From Curtobacterium sp. SGAir0471 (lineage in GTDB: Bacteria; Actinomycetota; Actinomycetes; Actinomycetales; Microbacteriaceae), in contig NZ_CP027869.1 of NCBI RefSeq assembly GCF_005490985.1, forward strand, positions 2,170,001-2,234,000: a stretch of DNA of 64,000 nucleotides, written 5' to 3'. Shown piece after piece: positions 7,067-15,804 of the stretch (position 1 is its first letter; every line of letters begins with the position of its first letter). Below the pieces are notes generated by a model that was given only the letters and a program-made list of their open reading frames with translations, was not told the DNA's origin and did not search any database. The position numbers were made by a program, and so were the translations under genes.

Positions 7067-7972
7067 ATGCCCACCCCCACCGCGGCACTCGCCTGCGTCG
7101 TGCTCGCACACGAGGACCCGGCGCAGGTCCGCCGACTCGTCGCGGCGCTCGACCCCTTCCCCGTCTTCCTGCACTGCGACGACCGCACCCCGGACCGCGA
7201 GCACGCCGCGATGACCAAGGGGCTGCCGTCCCGCGTCCGACTGCTCGATCGACTCCGCACCGGGTGGGCGCGGTGGGAGAACGTCGAAGCGGAGCTCGCC
7301 GGCTACCGGGCGGCCCTGGCCGAGACGGACGCGAGCCACATCGCGGTCCTGACCGGCAGCGACTACCCGCTCGCGACCACCGACGAGATCGATGCCGTGC
7401 TCGCGGCGCACCCCGGACGCTCGTTCCTCGTGACGCACCCGCTGCCGCACGCTGACTGGCGGGGCGGGGGCTGGTCGCGGTTCCGCTACCGGCACTGGGC
7501 CTGGCGCAAGCACATGCTCCGGCTGCCGGTGCCGCGACGGCTGCCACGGGACGTCGTCCTGACCGGCGGCTCGCAGGTGAAGGTGATCAGTCGGGAGCAC
7601 GCTCGCGCCGTCCTCGACGTCGTCGACCGCCGTCCGGACCTCGTACGCTTCTGGCGCCGTGCCTGGATCGCGGACGAGTCCTTCGTCCCGTCCGTCCTCG
7701 GCTCCCCCGCGCTGGTGCCGGGCTTCGCCGAGGAGCACCTCGAGCACTCGCTCTGGTGGATCGGGTGGGACGGCACGCGGATGAAGAGCCCGCCGTGGCT
7801 CGGCACCCCGGACGCCGGGCGGCTGCTCGAGCACTGGACCGCCCCGGACGCGCGACCGCCGCTCCTGTTCGCCCGGAAGTTCTCCACGAGCCGCAGCGCC
7901 GACCTGCTCGACCTCGTCGACGCGGCGGTCGGCCTGCGTGGCCAACGACCGGTCGGGTCCACCACCCCGTGA
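7067..7972 (+). CDS. GT14-like (core-2/I-branching type) glycosyltransferase
   Basis: A 301-residue transferase resembling beta-1,6-N-acetylglucosaminyltransferases of the core-2/I-branching family. The N-terminus reads ALACVVLAHEDPAQVRRLV, followed by FLHCDD, a LTGSDYPL motif near residue 100, VLTGGSQVKVISREHA, and WIADESFVPSVL, all hallmarks of the family. It probably attaches a branch sugar to a surface polysaccharide. TAGCGT (7054-7059) lies 7 nt before the ATG, so it may have its own leaderless promoter. Its stop overlaps the start of the flippase gene (GTGA), so the two are translationally coupled and likely act together. Confidence 0.83.
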   Translation: MPTPTAALACVVLAHEDPAQVRRLVAALDPFPVFLHCDDRTPDREHAAMTKGLPSRVRLLDRLRTGWARWENVEAELAGYRAALAETDASHIAVLTGSDYPLATTDEIDAVLAAHPGRSFLVTHPLPHADWRGGGWSRFRYRHWAWRKHMLRLPVPRRLPRDVVLTGGSQVKVISREHARAVLDVVDRRPDLVRFWRRAWIADESFVPSVLGSPALVPGFAEEHLEHSLWWIGWDGTRMKSPPWLGTPDAGRLLEHWTAPDARPPLLFARKFSTSRSADLLDLVDAAVGLRGQRPVGSTTP

Positions 7973-9492
7973 GCGCCTCGTCCGACGCCCGGAGCGTGAC
8001 GCGGACGACGGCACGGCGCCCGGGACGGCACGTCGCCGCCGCGCGCGACGCCGACACCGACACGAGCACCGACACCGGCAGCACCGCCGTCCGCAGGGGC
8101 GCCTCGACGCTCTTCGGCCGCGGCTTGCTCTACGTCGTCGTCTGGTCGATGCAGCTCGTCGTCAGCTCCCTCGTCTCCCCCGTCCTCGCGCACCTGCTCG
8201 CGCCCGCCGAGTTCGGCGTGCTCGCCTCCGCGATCGCGCTCTACCAGGCCCTCAGCGTGCTCGCGGTCGCCGGCCTCGACCAGGCGGCCGTGCTGCAGCG
8301 CGCCGAGGACGGCGACGACCGGAGGGCCCGTGGTCTCGTCTCGGTCGGTGCGGTCCTCGCGACCCTGGTCACGCTCGCCGCGCTCGGGTCGATCCCGGCG
8401 TGGGGCGACGCTGCCGGCTTCGTCGGAGCGCACCCGCTGCTGCTGGTCGCCGTGCTCTGGACCCTGCCGGCCGCGGTCGTGCAGACGTCACTGGCACTGC
8501 TCGTGGCGCAGGACCGGATCCGTGTCTTCGCCGTGACGAGCCTGCTGTCCTCGGTCGGCGGGTCGGTCATCGGCCTCGGCCTGCTCCTCCTCGTGCACGC
8601 CGACGCGACGACCTACGCCTGGGGCGGCGTCGTGGCGCAGGGCGTCGCGATGGTCATCGGCGTCGTCGCCGTCCGTCCGAGGATCCGCGGGCTGGTCGAC
8701 CGTGCGACCACGGCCCGGGCGTTCCGGCTCGGCGTGCCGATCGCGCTGGGCAACCTGTCGTACTTCGTCCTGAACGCCGGGGACCGCATCGTCGTGCAGC
8801 GTCTCCTCGGCCCCGACGAGGTGGCCCGCTACCAGATCGCCTACGTCGTCGGCTCGGCCGTCGTCCTGCTGCTGACCTTCACGAACAGCGCCTGGGCACC
8901 GCACTTCGCCGCGCTCCGCGACGCCGCAGAGCGCCGTCGCCTCGCGATGCACGCCCGTGACGAGCTCTACCTGCTCCTCGCACCGGTGCTCCTCGCCGTC
9001 ACGCTCGTGTCGCCGGTCGCCCTCCCCGTGCTCGCACCCGCGTCGTACCGCGTCGACGAGCTCTCCGTCGTGGTGTTCGTCGTCGCCCTGACCGCCTTCC
9101 CGGTGGTCGCGAGCGGCGCCACCGGCCGGTTGCTCGTCGTCGAGCGCCGGGGCGTCGCCGTCGGCGTGATCGCGGCCACCGCCGCCGTGGTGAACATCGG
9201 CGCGAACCTGCTGCTCGTCCCACCGCTCGGCATCACCGGGGCCGCGGTCTCGACGGTGCTCTCCTACGCGCTGCTCGCGGTGCTCCAGCAGGCCGCACTG
9301 CCGGACCGGCGCGACTGGCGGGGTCCTTCCCGCCGGGTCCCCCTCGTCGTGGTGCCCGCCGTGCTCCTGGCCGCGGCGTCCCTGCTCGCGCCGCAGGACA
9401 CCGTCTGGGACGTCTTCCGCGTCGTCGGGGTGCTCGCCTGCCTGCCGTGGTTCCTCCAGCGGCTCCGGGCGGCACGCGGCGGCTCGCGCTGA
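7969..9492 (+). CDS. Oligosaccharide flippase / polysaccharide biosynthesis membrane protein (Wzx-like)
   Basis: A 507-residue integral membrane protein with about 12-14 hydrophobic segments. It matches the MATE/Wzx-like flippase fold: the N-terminal GASTLFGRGLLYVVVW segment, the FGVLASAIALYQALSVLAVAGLDQA region and a C-terminal SYALLAVLQQA segment. It would flip a lipid-linked oligosaccharide across the membrane. The first 45 residues are polar and Arg/Thr-rich and lie on the cytosolic side. The GTG start overlaps the upstream stop by 4 bp (GTGA). A 21-bp tandem repeat begins 3 bp after its stop codon. Confidence 0.88.
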   Translation: MSASSDARSVTRTTARRPGRHVAAARDADTDTSTDTGSTAVRRGASTLFGRGLLYVVVWSMQLVVSSLVSPVLAHLLAPAEFGVLASAIALYQALSVLAVAGLDQAAVLQRAEDGDDRRARGLVSVGAVLATLVTLAALGSIPAWGDAAGFVGAHPLLLVAVLWTLPAAVVQTSLALLVAQDRIRVFAVTSLLSSVGGSVIGLGLLLLVHADATTYAWGGVVAQGVAMVIGVVAVRPRIRGLVDRATTARAFRLGVPIALGNLSYFVLNAGDRIVVQRLLGPDEVARYQIAYVVGSAVVLLLTFTNSAWAPHFAALRDAAERRRLAMHARDELYLLLAPVLLAVTLVSPVALPVLAPASYRVDELSVVVFVVALTAFPVVASGATGRLLVVERRGVAVGVIAATAAVVNIGANLLLVPPLGITGAAVSTVLSYALLAVLQQAALPDRRDWRGPSRRVPLVVVPAVLLAAASLLAPQDTVWDVFRVVGVLACLPWFLQRLRAARGGSR

Positions 9493-9495
9493 GCA

Positions 9496-9620
9496 GCGAC
9501 CGCGCACCCGCAACAAGCGACCGCTCACCCACACCACGCGACCGCCCGCCCACACCACGCGACCGCTCACCCCCACCACGGGACCACCCGCCCCGCGGCG
9601 CGACCACCCGCCCCGCGGCG
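9496..9620. repeat. 21-bp tandem repeat, six degenerate copies
   Basis: Units related to GCGACCGCTCACCCACACCAC begin at 9496, 9517, 9538, 9559, 9580 and 9600. The period is 21 bp for the first five and 20 for the last. The array starts just after the flippase stop codon and ends before the terminator at 9628. Although 21 is a multiple of three, no start codon or ribosome binding site supports translation. Confidence 0.82.
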
Positions 9621-9627
9621 CGCGGAA

Positions 9628-9659
9628 CGGCCCCGGCACCCTCTCGGGTACCGGGGCCG
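9628..9659. terminator. Terminator between convergent glycan operons
   Basis: CGGCCCCGG (9628-9636) pairs with CCGGGGCCG (9651-9659), and the inner ACCC (9638-9641) pairs with GGGT (9646-9649). It lies between the flippase gene and the converging glycosyltransferase gene and can serve both strands. Confidence 0.75.
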
Positions 9660-9684
9660 ATCCGCAGGTCCGGTCGTACAGCGG

Positions 9685-10650
9685 TCAGACCGCGACACGC
9701 TCCCGGGCCGGAGCCGGTGCAGCCGTCCGGACCACGACGGTCCCGAGCGTCCGCCCCACCGCGTACCCGGTGACCGTCGCCGCGACGCTCGTCACGATCG
9801 CCAGCGCACGCGTGCCACCACCGCGGCCGAGGGCACCGAGCTCGCGCAGCAGCGCCCCGGGGAGCACCCGGGTCAGGTACGTGCCCTCGCTCGACAGCGA
9901 GTCCCGCGCGCCGACCCGCCGGCTCAGCACGGCCTTCGAGATGCCCTCGTAGTAACTGCGACGCCGGACGTAGCGCATCGACACCCGGTCGGGCGACACC
10001 CGGTGCGACACGGTCGAGCGCGGTTCGTAGCGGATGCGGGACTCCGGGCGCATCTGCGCGATCCGGATGCAGAGCTCCGTCTCCTCGCAGCCGAGCGGCT
10101 GGTTGCCGACCCGGCCGATGCCGGACCGGAAGCCGCCCGCGGCGAGCAGCACGTCCCGTCGGAAGGCCATGCTCGAGCCGATCACGTTCCGGACGTCGCC
10201 GGCCTCGGTCGGCAGCCCGGTGTAGCTGCAGCCGACGATCCAGAGCAGCTCGTCGGGGAACGGTCCCGCGCCGGTGGTGTCCGGCCACGACGGGATCGCC
10301 CGACCGCCGACGCCGACGACGTCCGGCAGCTCGAGCGCCTCCACGAGGTGCATCAACCAGTCCGGGTCGGCGGCTGCATCGTCGTCCAGGAACGCGACGA
10401 CGTCGGACTCGGCGAGCGCCACGCCGGTGTTCCGCGCGCCGGACAGCCCGCGGTCCTCGGTGTTCGGGACGACTCGCAGTCCGGGCCACCGCGCTGCGGC
10501 GCGGAGCAGCAGCTCCGGCTCGTGGTCGATCACGACGACGACCTCGGTCGCCTCGGGCTGCCGCTTCGCGGACTCGACGGCGGCCTGCAGGTCGCCCCAG
10601 CGCTGCTGCGTGTACGCGCAGATGACGACCGCGACCGTGGGGAGCGTCAC
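9685..10650 (-). CDS. GT2-family glycosyltransferase
   Basis: A 321-residue family 2 glycosyltransferase. VAVVICAYTQQRWGDL starts the GT-A fold, then VVVVIDHEPE, GLSGARNTGVALAESDVVAFLDDDA (DxD-type motif), GSSMAFRRDVLLAAGGF and GCEETELCIRI. A hydrophobic stretch near the C-terminus (ALAIVTSVAATVTGYAVG) probably anchors it to the membrane. Its GTG start overlaps the stop of the upstream glycosyltransferase gene by 4 bp, so it is the second gene of a coupled pair. The role is addition of one sugar in glycan assembly; donor and acceptor are unknown. Confidence 0.88.
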   Translation of the reverse strand: MTLPTVAVVICAYTQQRWGDLQAAVESAKRQPEATEVVVVIDHEPELLLRAAARWPGLRVVPNTEDRGLSGARNTGVALAESDVVAFLDDDAAADPDWLMHLVEALELPDVVGVGGRAIPSWPDTTGAGPFPDELLWIVGCSYTGLPTEAGDVRNVIGSSMAFRRDVLLAAGGFRSGIGRVGNQPLGCEETELCIRIAQMRPESRIRYEPRSTVSHRVSPDRVSMRYVRRRSYYEGISKAVLSRRVGARDSLSSEGTYLTRVLPGALLRELGALGRGGGTRALAIVTSVAATVTGYAVGRTLGTVVVRTAAPAPARERVAV

Positions 10651-11468
10651 GCCGCTTCCTCGTCGAGCAGGGCCACCGGGCCGGAGCCGACACGACCGGC
10701 GACGGGCGCGAGCCGGGCGCGGTCCGCGACCTCGCGGGCGCGCCGCCGCTCGTGCACGATCGACGTGAGCACGCGGATGCCGTCGCTCACGGCGTTGAGG
10801 TTGCTCACGCCGTGCACGCGGAGCTTCTCGTGGCTCGGCACTTCGGTGATCGCGAACCCGGCGGCGGACCAGCGGCACGTCAGGATCGTCTCGATCTCGA
10901 ACCCGTCACCCCAGCGCATCGAGCCGTCCGCGGGCTGCGGCAGTGTCGAGGGCAGCAGGCCCACCGTCGGGAGCGTGTCCGCCCAGAACGCGTTGTAGCC
11001 GTAGCAGAGGTCCGTGTACGCGGCGCCGAGCAGCAGGTTGGAGATCAGGTTGAGTCCCTTGTTGCCGAGGCTCCGGACGACGGTGATGTCGTCACTGCCG
11101 CCGCCGGGCGCGTAGCGGGACCCCTTGGCGATGTCGGCGCCGGCGACGAGGGCGTCGACGAACCGCGGGATCTCTGCGGCGTCCGCGGAGCAGTCGGCGT
11201 CGAACATCACGACGACGTCGCCGGTGACCGCCTCGAAGCCGCACGCGAGGGCGTTGCCTTTGCCCTTCCGGGTCTGCTGCACGACCCGGATCGACGGCAG
11301 CACGCGTCGCGCGGTGGCGACGGTGTCGTCGACGGAGTTCCCGTCGACGAGGATCACCTCGTGCACGGGCGGCAGCATCGGCAGGACGATCTCGAGGTTG
11401 CGCGCCTCGTTCCGCGCGGGGATGACGACCGAGACGCGGGGTTCTCGCGGGCGGGCGGTGGTGCTCAT
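10647..11468 (-). CDS. GT2-family glycosyltransferase, DPM1-like
   Basis: A 273-residue soluble glycosyltransferase closest to the dolichyl/polyprenyl-phosphate sugar synthase branch of GT2. VSVVIPARNEARNLEIVLPM opens the fold, then VILVDGNSVDDT, a KGKGNALACG segment typical of this branch, VVMFDADCSADAAEI (DxD), and AKGSRYAPGGGSDD. It probably transfers a sugar to a polyprenyl phosphate or to a lipid-linked intermediate. AGGAG lies 5 nt before the ATG. The gene is the first of a coupled pair with the gene at 9685-10650. Confidence 0.87.
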   Translation of the reverse strand: MSTTARPREPRVSVVIPARNEARNLEIVLPMLPPVHEVILVDGNSVDDTVATARRVLPSIRVVQQTRKGKGNALACGFEAVTGDVVVMFDADCSADAAEIPRFVDALVAGADIAKGSRYAPGGGSDDITVVRSLGNKGLNLISNLLLGAAYTDLCYGYNAFWADTLPTVGLLPSTLPQPADGSMRWGDGFEIETILTCRWSAAGFAITEVPSHEKLRVHGVSNLNAVSDGIRVLTSIVHERRRAREVADRARLAPVAGRVGSGPVALLDEEAA

Positions 11469-11957
11469 GGTGCTCCTGTCGGGTTCAGGCTGCGGTGTGG
11501 TCCCGCGGGTCCGGCGCTGGGTGGGCGCCGGCGGGACGATCGGGGTGGGGATGAGGCGCTCCGCGGGCGGGGCCAGGGCTGCCTCGCCGTGGGGACGGGG
11601 GGTACGCCGTCCTCGGGCGATCCAACCTTCGTCCTGCGCCGGGGCGCCGGTCAACGGAGCACGGGGTGCGTTGCGGGGCACCCACGCCCCGTACGGGTTC
11701 CCGCAAGCGTGCGCGGGCCCGCAGCGGGACCGCGGACGGCCGGGAGGCGCGCGGGACGAGCGCCGTACCGGGCCCTGCGTCCGGTGCGCGGCCGGGCCGC
11801 AGCGTCCGGTCAGGACGCACACGACGCCTCCCGTCCGGTGCGCGGCCGGGCCGCAGCGTCCGGTCCGGACGCACACGACGCCTCCCGTCCGGTGCGCGGC
11901 CGGGCCGCAGCGTCCGGGTCGGGAGTGGCCCGTGCGTCCCGTCGTGCGCCGCTCGGG
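11469..11957. other. Non-coding gap in glycan locus
   Basis: This 489-bp stretch separates two minus-strand glycosyltransferase genes. Its left half (11469-11779) must hold the promoter of the pair at 9685-11468, but I see no clear hexamers. Its right part holds a 54-bp tandem repeat (11780-11917). No open frame here has a ribosome binding site or recognisable motif. Confidence 0.6.
11780..11917. repeat. 54-bp tandem repeat, about 2.6 copies
   Basis: Copies begin at 11780, 11834 and 11888; the third is cut after 30 bp. Copies 1 and 2 differ at one base in 54, so the duplication is recent or kept uniform. Each unit contains the perfect hairpin GCGGCC-G-GGCCGC and, spanning the junctions, the string GCCTCCCGTCCGG, which is also one arm of the palindromic element found at 42759, 50177 and 53496. 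Confidence 0.9.
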
Positions 11958-13361
11958 TCAGGACGGTCGGCGGCGGGCGGCCGTGCGGGCACGGACGGTC
12001 CACCGGGACCGCGCGTACCGGCCGACACCGCGCAGCACGGCGCGGAGTTCGACGCCGCGGACGGCGGCCACCTCGCGGTCGAACGCAGCGTCACCCGCGG
12101 CGGGGACGGCGACCGGTCGGGCGGCGCCACCGGCCCCGACCACCGCCGGCGCGGCGGGCCCCACGAGCAGGTGCCGGAGCGCTCCGGGTGCTCGCACGAG
12201 CGCCATCCCGAGCGTGCGCGGTCGCAGCGCGGTCTTCGTGAGCCAGGCCCCGAGCCCGGTACCGTAGCCGACCGCCTGGGTGCGGAGGGCCGCGACGTCG
12301 GCGCGGTGCCGGTGCCAGACGAGTGCGGAGGGTTCCACCACGAGCGCGGCCCCGGAGAGCACGACACGGGCGAAGAGGTCGATGTCTTCGCCGCCACCGG
12401 TCACGGTGCCGACGCCGAGCGCCTCGTCGAAGCCACCGAGTGCCAGCAGTGCGTCACGGCGGACCGCGAAGCTCGCGCCGGTGCCGTAGTCGCCGACCGA
12501 GAACGGGAAGAGCGGCCGGTCCGCCGGCGGTGACGCGAGCCGGAACACCCGCGGCGTCAGGTTCCGCGACCAGGTCACCCGTTCGTCGAACCAGCGCTGC
12601 GCCGGTGTACGGAGCTCGCCGCTGGCGACGAGTCCGCTGACGCACACGACGTCCTCGCCGCGGGCGAAGCCGGACGCGACGGCGCGGAGCCACCTGGGGT
12701 CGACCACGACGTCGTCGTCGGTGAACGCGACCACCTCGCCTCGGGCGGCCCGGACACCGGCGTTGCGGGCGCTCGACAGCCCGGGCGTGGGCTCGAGCAC
12801 GTAGCGGACGCGGGGGTCGGTGCCCGGCGCGGTGACGAGCCGGCGCGTCGCGTCGTCGGACGGGGCATTGTCGACCACGACGACCTCGAGGTCGGGGTGG
12901 TCGAGCGCGAGCACGGACCGCAGTGCGTCGGCGAGCTGGTCCGCGCGGTCGCGGGTGCACAGCACCACGGTCGTGCTCGGCAGCCGGACGGGGACGGGCG
13001 GGTGCTCGGCGGGAGGCAGCCCGGCGACGGCGTCCCGCAAGCCACCCGCGTCGACGGCGCCGTCGGTGACGGGCAGGTCGACGAAGCCGCGCGGCGACGT
13101 GCCGTCCCGGACGAGGAGACGCGCTGTCCGGTACCCGTCCGCGGCCACGAGCCGGACGGTGCCCTCGTCGGTGGTGGCTCCGTCGGTGGCAGCTCTGTCG
13201 GTGGTAGCTCCGTCGGTGGCAGCTCCGTCGGTGGCGGGGACCTCCCGCACGTCGACCGCCCCCACCCACACGGCCCCGTCCCACGTCGGCGGCTCGGGGC
13301 TGGTCATCGGCCGCTCGAGCACGAGGCGGGACGACGGCGGTCGCGGCGGCGTGGAGGTCAT
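11958..13361 (-). CDS. GT2-family glycosyltransferase with repeat-bearing N-terminal domain
   Basis: A 467-residue family 2 glycosyltransferase. The GT-A domain begins at STTVVLCTRDRADQLADAL and shows VVVDNAPSDD, GLSSARNAGVRAARG, FTDDDVVVDPRWL, GTGASFAVRRDALLALGGF and GGEDIDLF. It parallels the gene at 5295-6638 in sequence and domain order. Residues 43-67 are a low-complexity tract built from TDGATT-like units (18-bp DNA repeats). The start used is ATG at 13359-13361; a second ATG in the same frame at 13305-13307 (MTSPEPPTWDGA) is possible, and neither has a strong ribosome binding site. It probably adds a sugar to the same surface glycan. Confidence 0.85.
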   Translation of the reverse strand: MTSTPPRPPSSRLVLERPMTSPEPPTWDGAVWVGAVDVREVPATDGAATDGATTDRAATDGATTDEGTVRLVAADGYRTARLLVRDGTSPRGFVDLPVTDGAVDAGGLRDAVAGLPPAEHPPVPVRLPSTTVVLCTRDRADQLADALRSVLALDHPDLEVVVVDNAPSDDATRRLVTAPGTDPRVRYVLEPTPGLSSARNAGVRAARGEVVAFTDDDVVVDPRWLRAVASGFARGEDVVCVSGLVASGELRTPAQRWFDERVTWSRNLTPRVFRLASPPADRPLFPFSVGDYGTGASFAVRRDALLALGGFDEALGVGTVTGGGEDIDLFARVVLSGAALVVEPSALVWHRHRADVAALRTQAVGYGTGLGAWLTKTALRPRTLGMALVRAPGALRHLLVGPAAPAVVGAGGAARPVAVPAAGDAAFDREVAAVRGVELRAVLRGVGRYARSRWTVRARTAARRRPS

Positions 13362-13561
13362 TCCACCACCGTCACCGGCCACGCGGACGGCCGTCAACGC
13401 GGGCGCCGGGAGCGTGCGGTTCCCCTCGCCCGGAGGGGCGTGCCGTGCGCGATGCCGCAATGCCGCAGGGCACCCGCACAACCCCGTCGGACCCCTCGTC
13501 GGCCCTCGTCGGTGCTCGTTACCGTGCCTGGACAGCCGGTACCCGACCGAAGGAACACCCG

Positions 13562-13594
13562 ATGCCCCGCACGACCCCGGTGGTCGCTCCGTGA
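13562..13594 (+). CDS. 10-residue leader ORF (MPRTTPVVAP), coupled to downstream membrane gene
   Basis: A ten-codon open frame starts at ATG 13562, preceded by GAAGGA at good spacing (13548-13553). Its TGA stop overlaps the GTG start of the membrane protein gene at 13591 (GTGA). The downstream gene has no ribosome binding site of its own, so this minigene probably loads ribosomes for it. Alternatively, the short ORF is incidental and the ribosome binding site serves the GTG at a distance. Confidence 0.5.
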   Translation: MPRTTPVVAP

Positions 13595-15804
13595 CCGCGA
13601 CGACGACCACCCGTGTGGTGCTCCGGCAGGCCGGGCGGGTGCACCGCTCCCCCGTGCCGACGCTCGCCGCCGCCGTGCTCGCGTTCGCGGCGACGGCCGT
13701 CCTGCTCACCGGGACGAGCGGTGCCGTGCAGTCCGCCGTGGTCCTGACGGCGCTCCTCGTCGTCCCCGGGACCGCCGTGGTCCGCCCGCTCGGGCTGACC
13801 GAGCCGATCGGCCGGGCGGCGCTCGTCGTCGTGACCAGCGCGGCCGTCGACACCGTCGTGGCCCTCGCGATGGTCTGGACCGGGCACTGGACACCGATCC
13901 CGGCTGCCGGGCTCGTCCTCGTCGTGAGCGGCTGGGCGACGCTCGCGCACGGCATCGTCGCCGCCCGGTCGACCGACCGGGTGTCGCTGCGGCGCACCGT
14001 GGGGGCCGCCTTGGCAGCCCGCCGCGAGGGCACGGTGGTCCGACTCGCCGTCGGCGGTGGCGTCCTCGTCACGGGGGTCGCGCTCTGGGCCGTCGGCACC
14101 GCGCAGACCACCACGGGCGTGCTCGGCGAGTGGGGGCTGCTCACCGTCGTCACGCCGACGTGGTGGATCGGTGCCGGTGCGGTGCTCGCGGTGACCGTCG
14201 TCGCCCTGGTCGACCGCCGCTTCCCCGCCGCACTCCGCGTCGCCGCTGCCGCGGTGCTCGTCGTGGTCGTCTACGGCACGGCGAACCTGACCGCCGCCGA
14301 GCCCCGTCCGCCGTGGGTCTTCAAGCACGTCGCGGTGACGGCGTACATCCAGCAGCACGGCGCCGTCGACCCGGCGATCGACATCTACAACCGCTGGCCG
14401 GGCTTCTTCGCCGTGAGCGCCTTCCTCGGCTCGGCGACGTCCACCGCCGACGCCCTGGCACCGGTGCGCTTCGTCGAGGTCGCGTTCGCCCTGGTCGACG
14501 CCGCGCTGGTCCTCGGCATCGCCAGGGCCCTGGGGCTCCGGGGACGCTGGGCTGTCACCGCCGCCGTGGTCTTCAGCGCCGCGAACTGGGTGGGGCAGGA
14601 CTACTACTCCCCGCAGGCGTTCGCGTTCGCGCTGTTCCTCGCCGTCGTCCTCGTCGTCCTGACCGTGCTGCGACGCTCCCCGAACGCACTCGGGCGCGGG
14701 ATGGTCGGTGTGGCGTCCCGGCTGCTCCGGGCACGGCGCGACCCGATCGCGCCGACCGCGACGGTCGGAGGCGCGGCCGCGACCCACTGGGGCCGTGCCG
14801 CCACCGTCACCGCCGTCGTCCTGGTCGTGCTGCTGCAGGCCGTCATCTCGGCCTCCCACCAGCTGACGCCCTACGTGCTCGTCGCCGCGTTCGTCCCGCT
14901 CGTCGTCGTCGGGGTGGTCCGGCCTTGGTGGACCGCGGTCCCCGTCGTCGCCGCGCCGCTGCTCTACCTCCTGCCGAACCTCGACTACGTGCAGGAGAAG
15001 TTCGGACTCGTCACCGGCTTCGACCCGCTCAGCAACGCGACGGCGGCGACGACCTCGATCGCGATCCCGTCGCTCGCGACCACTCTGCAGAGCCGCGGTG
15101 TGCTCGCCCTCACCGCCCTGGTCGCGGTCGTCGCGCTGGTCGGCACCGTGCGGATGGTCCGTGCCGGACACGGCGAGCGGGCGCTGCTCGTACTGTGGCT
15201 CGCCGCGAGCCCCGCGGTGCTCGTGCTCGGACAGAGCTACGGCGGCGAGGGACGGCTCCGCATCGTGCTGTTCTCGGCGCCCTTCCTGGCGATCGCCGCC
15301 GTCCACGCCGTGCACGGGCGACGCGTCCGGCTCGTCTCCACGGCCGCCCTGGTCGTGGTCACGACGCTGCTGTTCGTGACGACCACGTTCCAGGCGGAGC
15401 AGTCGAACCGCACGCCTGCCGGCGAGGTCGCGGCGGCCCGCTGGCTCGACGCACGCTTCACGGGCGACGACACCCTGACCACGGTCGGAAGCTTCCCCGC
15501 GATCGTCGGTGCCGACTACCCGGCCTACCTGCAGCGCTGGGGCCAGGTGCAGTCGCTCGAGGACCTGACCGAGTGGTACCCGCGCGGCATCTCTCCGGCC
15601 GACCTCGACGAGTCGCTCGCGGACCGTGCCCACGGCGGCGACGCGTGGCTCGTGTTCTCGGACACCGAGCGCGCCGAGGTCGTCGAGCGCGGCACCGCGA
15701 CGGGTCCGGAGGTCGACGCGCTCGAGCGCGCAGCCGCCCAGCGGGGGACGCTGCGCTACGACCGCGACGGTGTCCGGGTCTACGAGGTCGCGCGTGGGGC
15801 CTGA
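13591..15804 (+). CDS. Large integral membrane glycan protein (GT-C-like transferase or polymerase)
   Basis: A 737-residue protein with a dozen or more hydrophobic segments between residues 20 and 600 and a soluble C-terminal region of about 120 residues. Recognisable patches include WVFKHVAVTAYIQQHG, YNRWPGFFAVSAFLG, QDYYSPQAFAFALFLAV and SASHQLTPYVLVAAF. These resemble actinobacterial polyprenyl-linked sugar transferases or O-antigen-ligase-like proteins with an extracytoplasmic active site. No family can be named with certainty. It most likely polymerises or transfers the lipid-linked glycan after flipping. The GTG start overlaps the stop of a 10-codon leader ORF, and its own stop is overlapped by the GH16 gene, so the three are coupled. 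Confidence 0.68.
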   Translation: MTATTTTRVVLRQAGRVHRSPVPTLAAAVLAFAATAVLLTGTSGAVQSAVVLTALLVVPGTAVVRPLGLTEPIGRAALVVVTSAAVDTVVALAMVWTGHWTPIPAAGLVLVVSGWATLAHGIVAARSTDRVSLRRTVGAALAARREGTVVRLAVGGGVLVTGVALWAVGTAQTTTGVLGEWGLLTVVTPTWWIGAGAVLAVTVVALVDRRFPAALRVAAAAVLVVVVYGTANLTAAEPRPPWVFKHVAVTAYIQQHGAVDPAIDIYNRWPGFFAVSAFLGSATSTADALAPVRFVEVAFALVDAALVLGIARALGLRGRWAVTAAVVFSAANWVGQDYYSPQAFAFALFLAVVLVVLTVLRRSPNALGRGMVGVASRLLRARRDPIAPTATVGGAAATHWGRAATVTAVVLVVLLQAVISASHQLTPYVLVAAFVPLVVVGVVRPWWTAVPVVAAPLLYLLPNLDYVQEKFGLVTGFDPLSNATAATTSIAIPSLATTLQSRGVLALTALVAVVALVGTVRMVRAGHGERALLVLWLAASPAVLVLGQSYGGEGRLRIVLFSAPFLAIAAVHAVHGRRVRLVSTAALVVVTTLLFVTTTFQAEQSNRTPAGEVAAARWLDARFTGDDTLTTVGSFPAIVGADYPAYLQRWGQVQSLEDLTEWYPRGISPADLDESLADRAHGGDAWLVFSDTERAEVVERGTATGPEVDALERAAAQRGTLRYDRDGVRVYEVARGA

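Noticed and set aside
9496..9620. Coding repeat protein
   Set aside because: The 21-bp period is in frame, but no start codon with ribosome binding site or leaderless hexamer leads into it on either strand.
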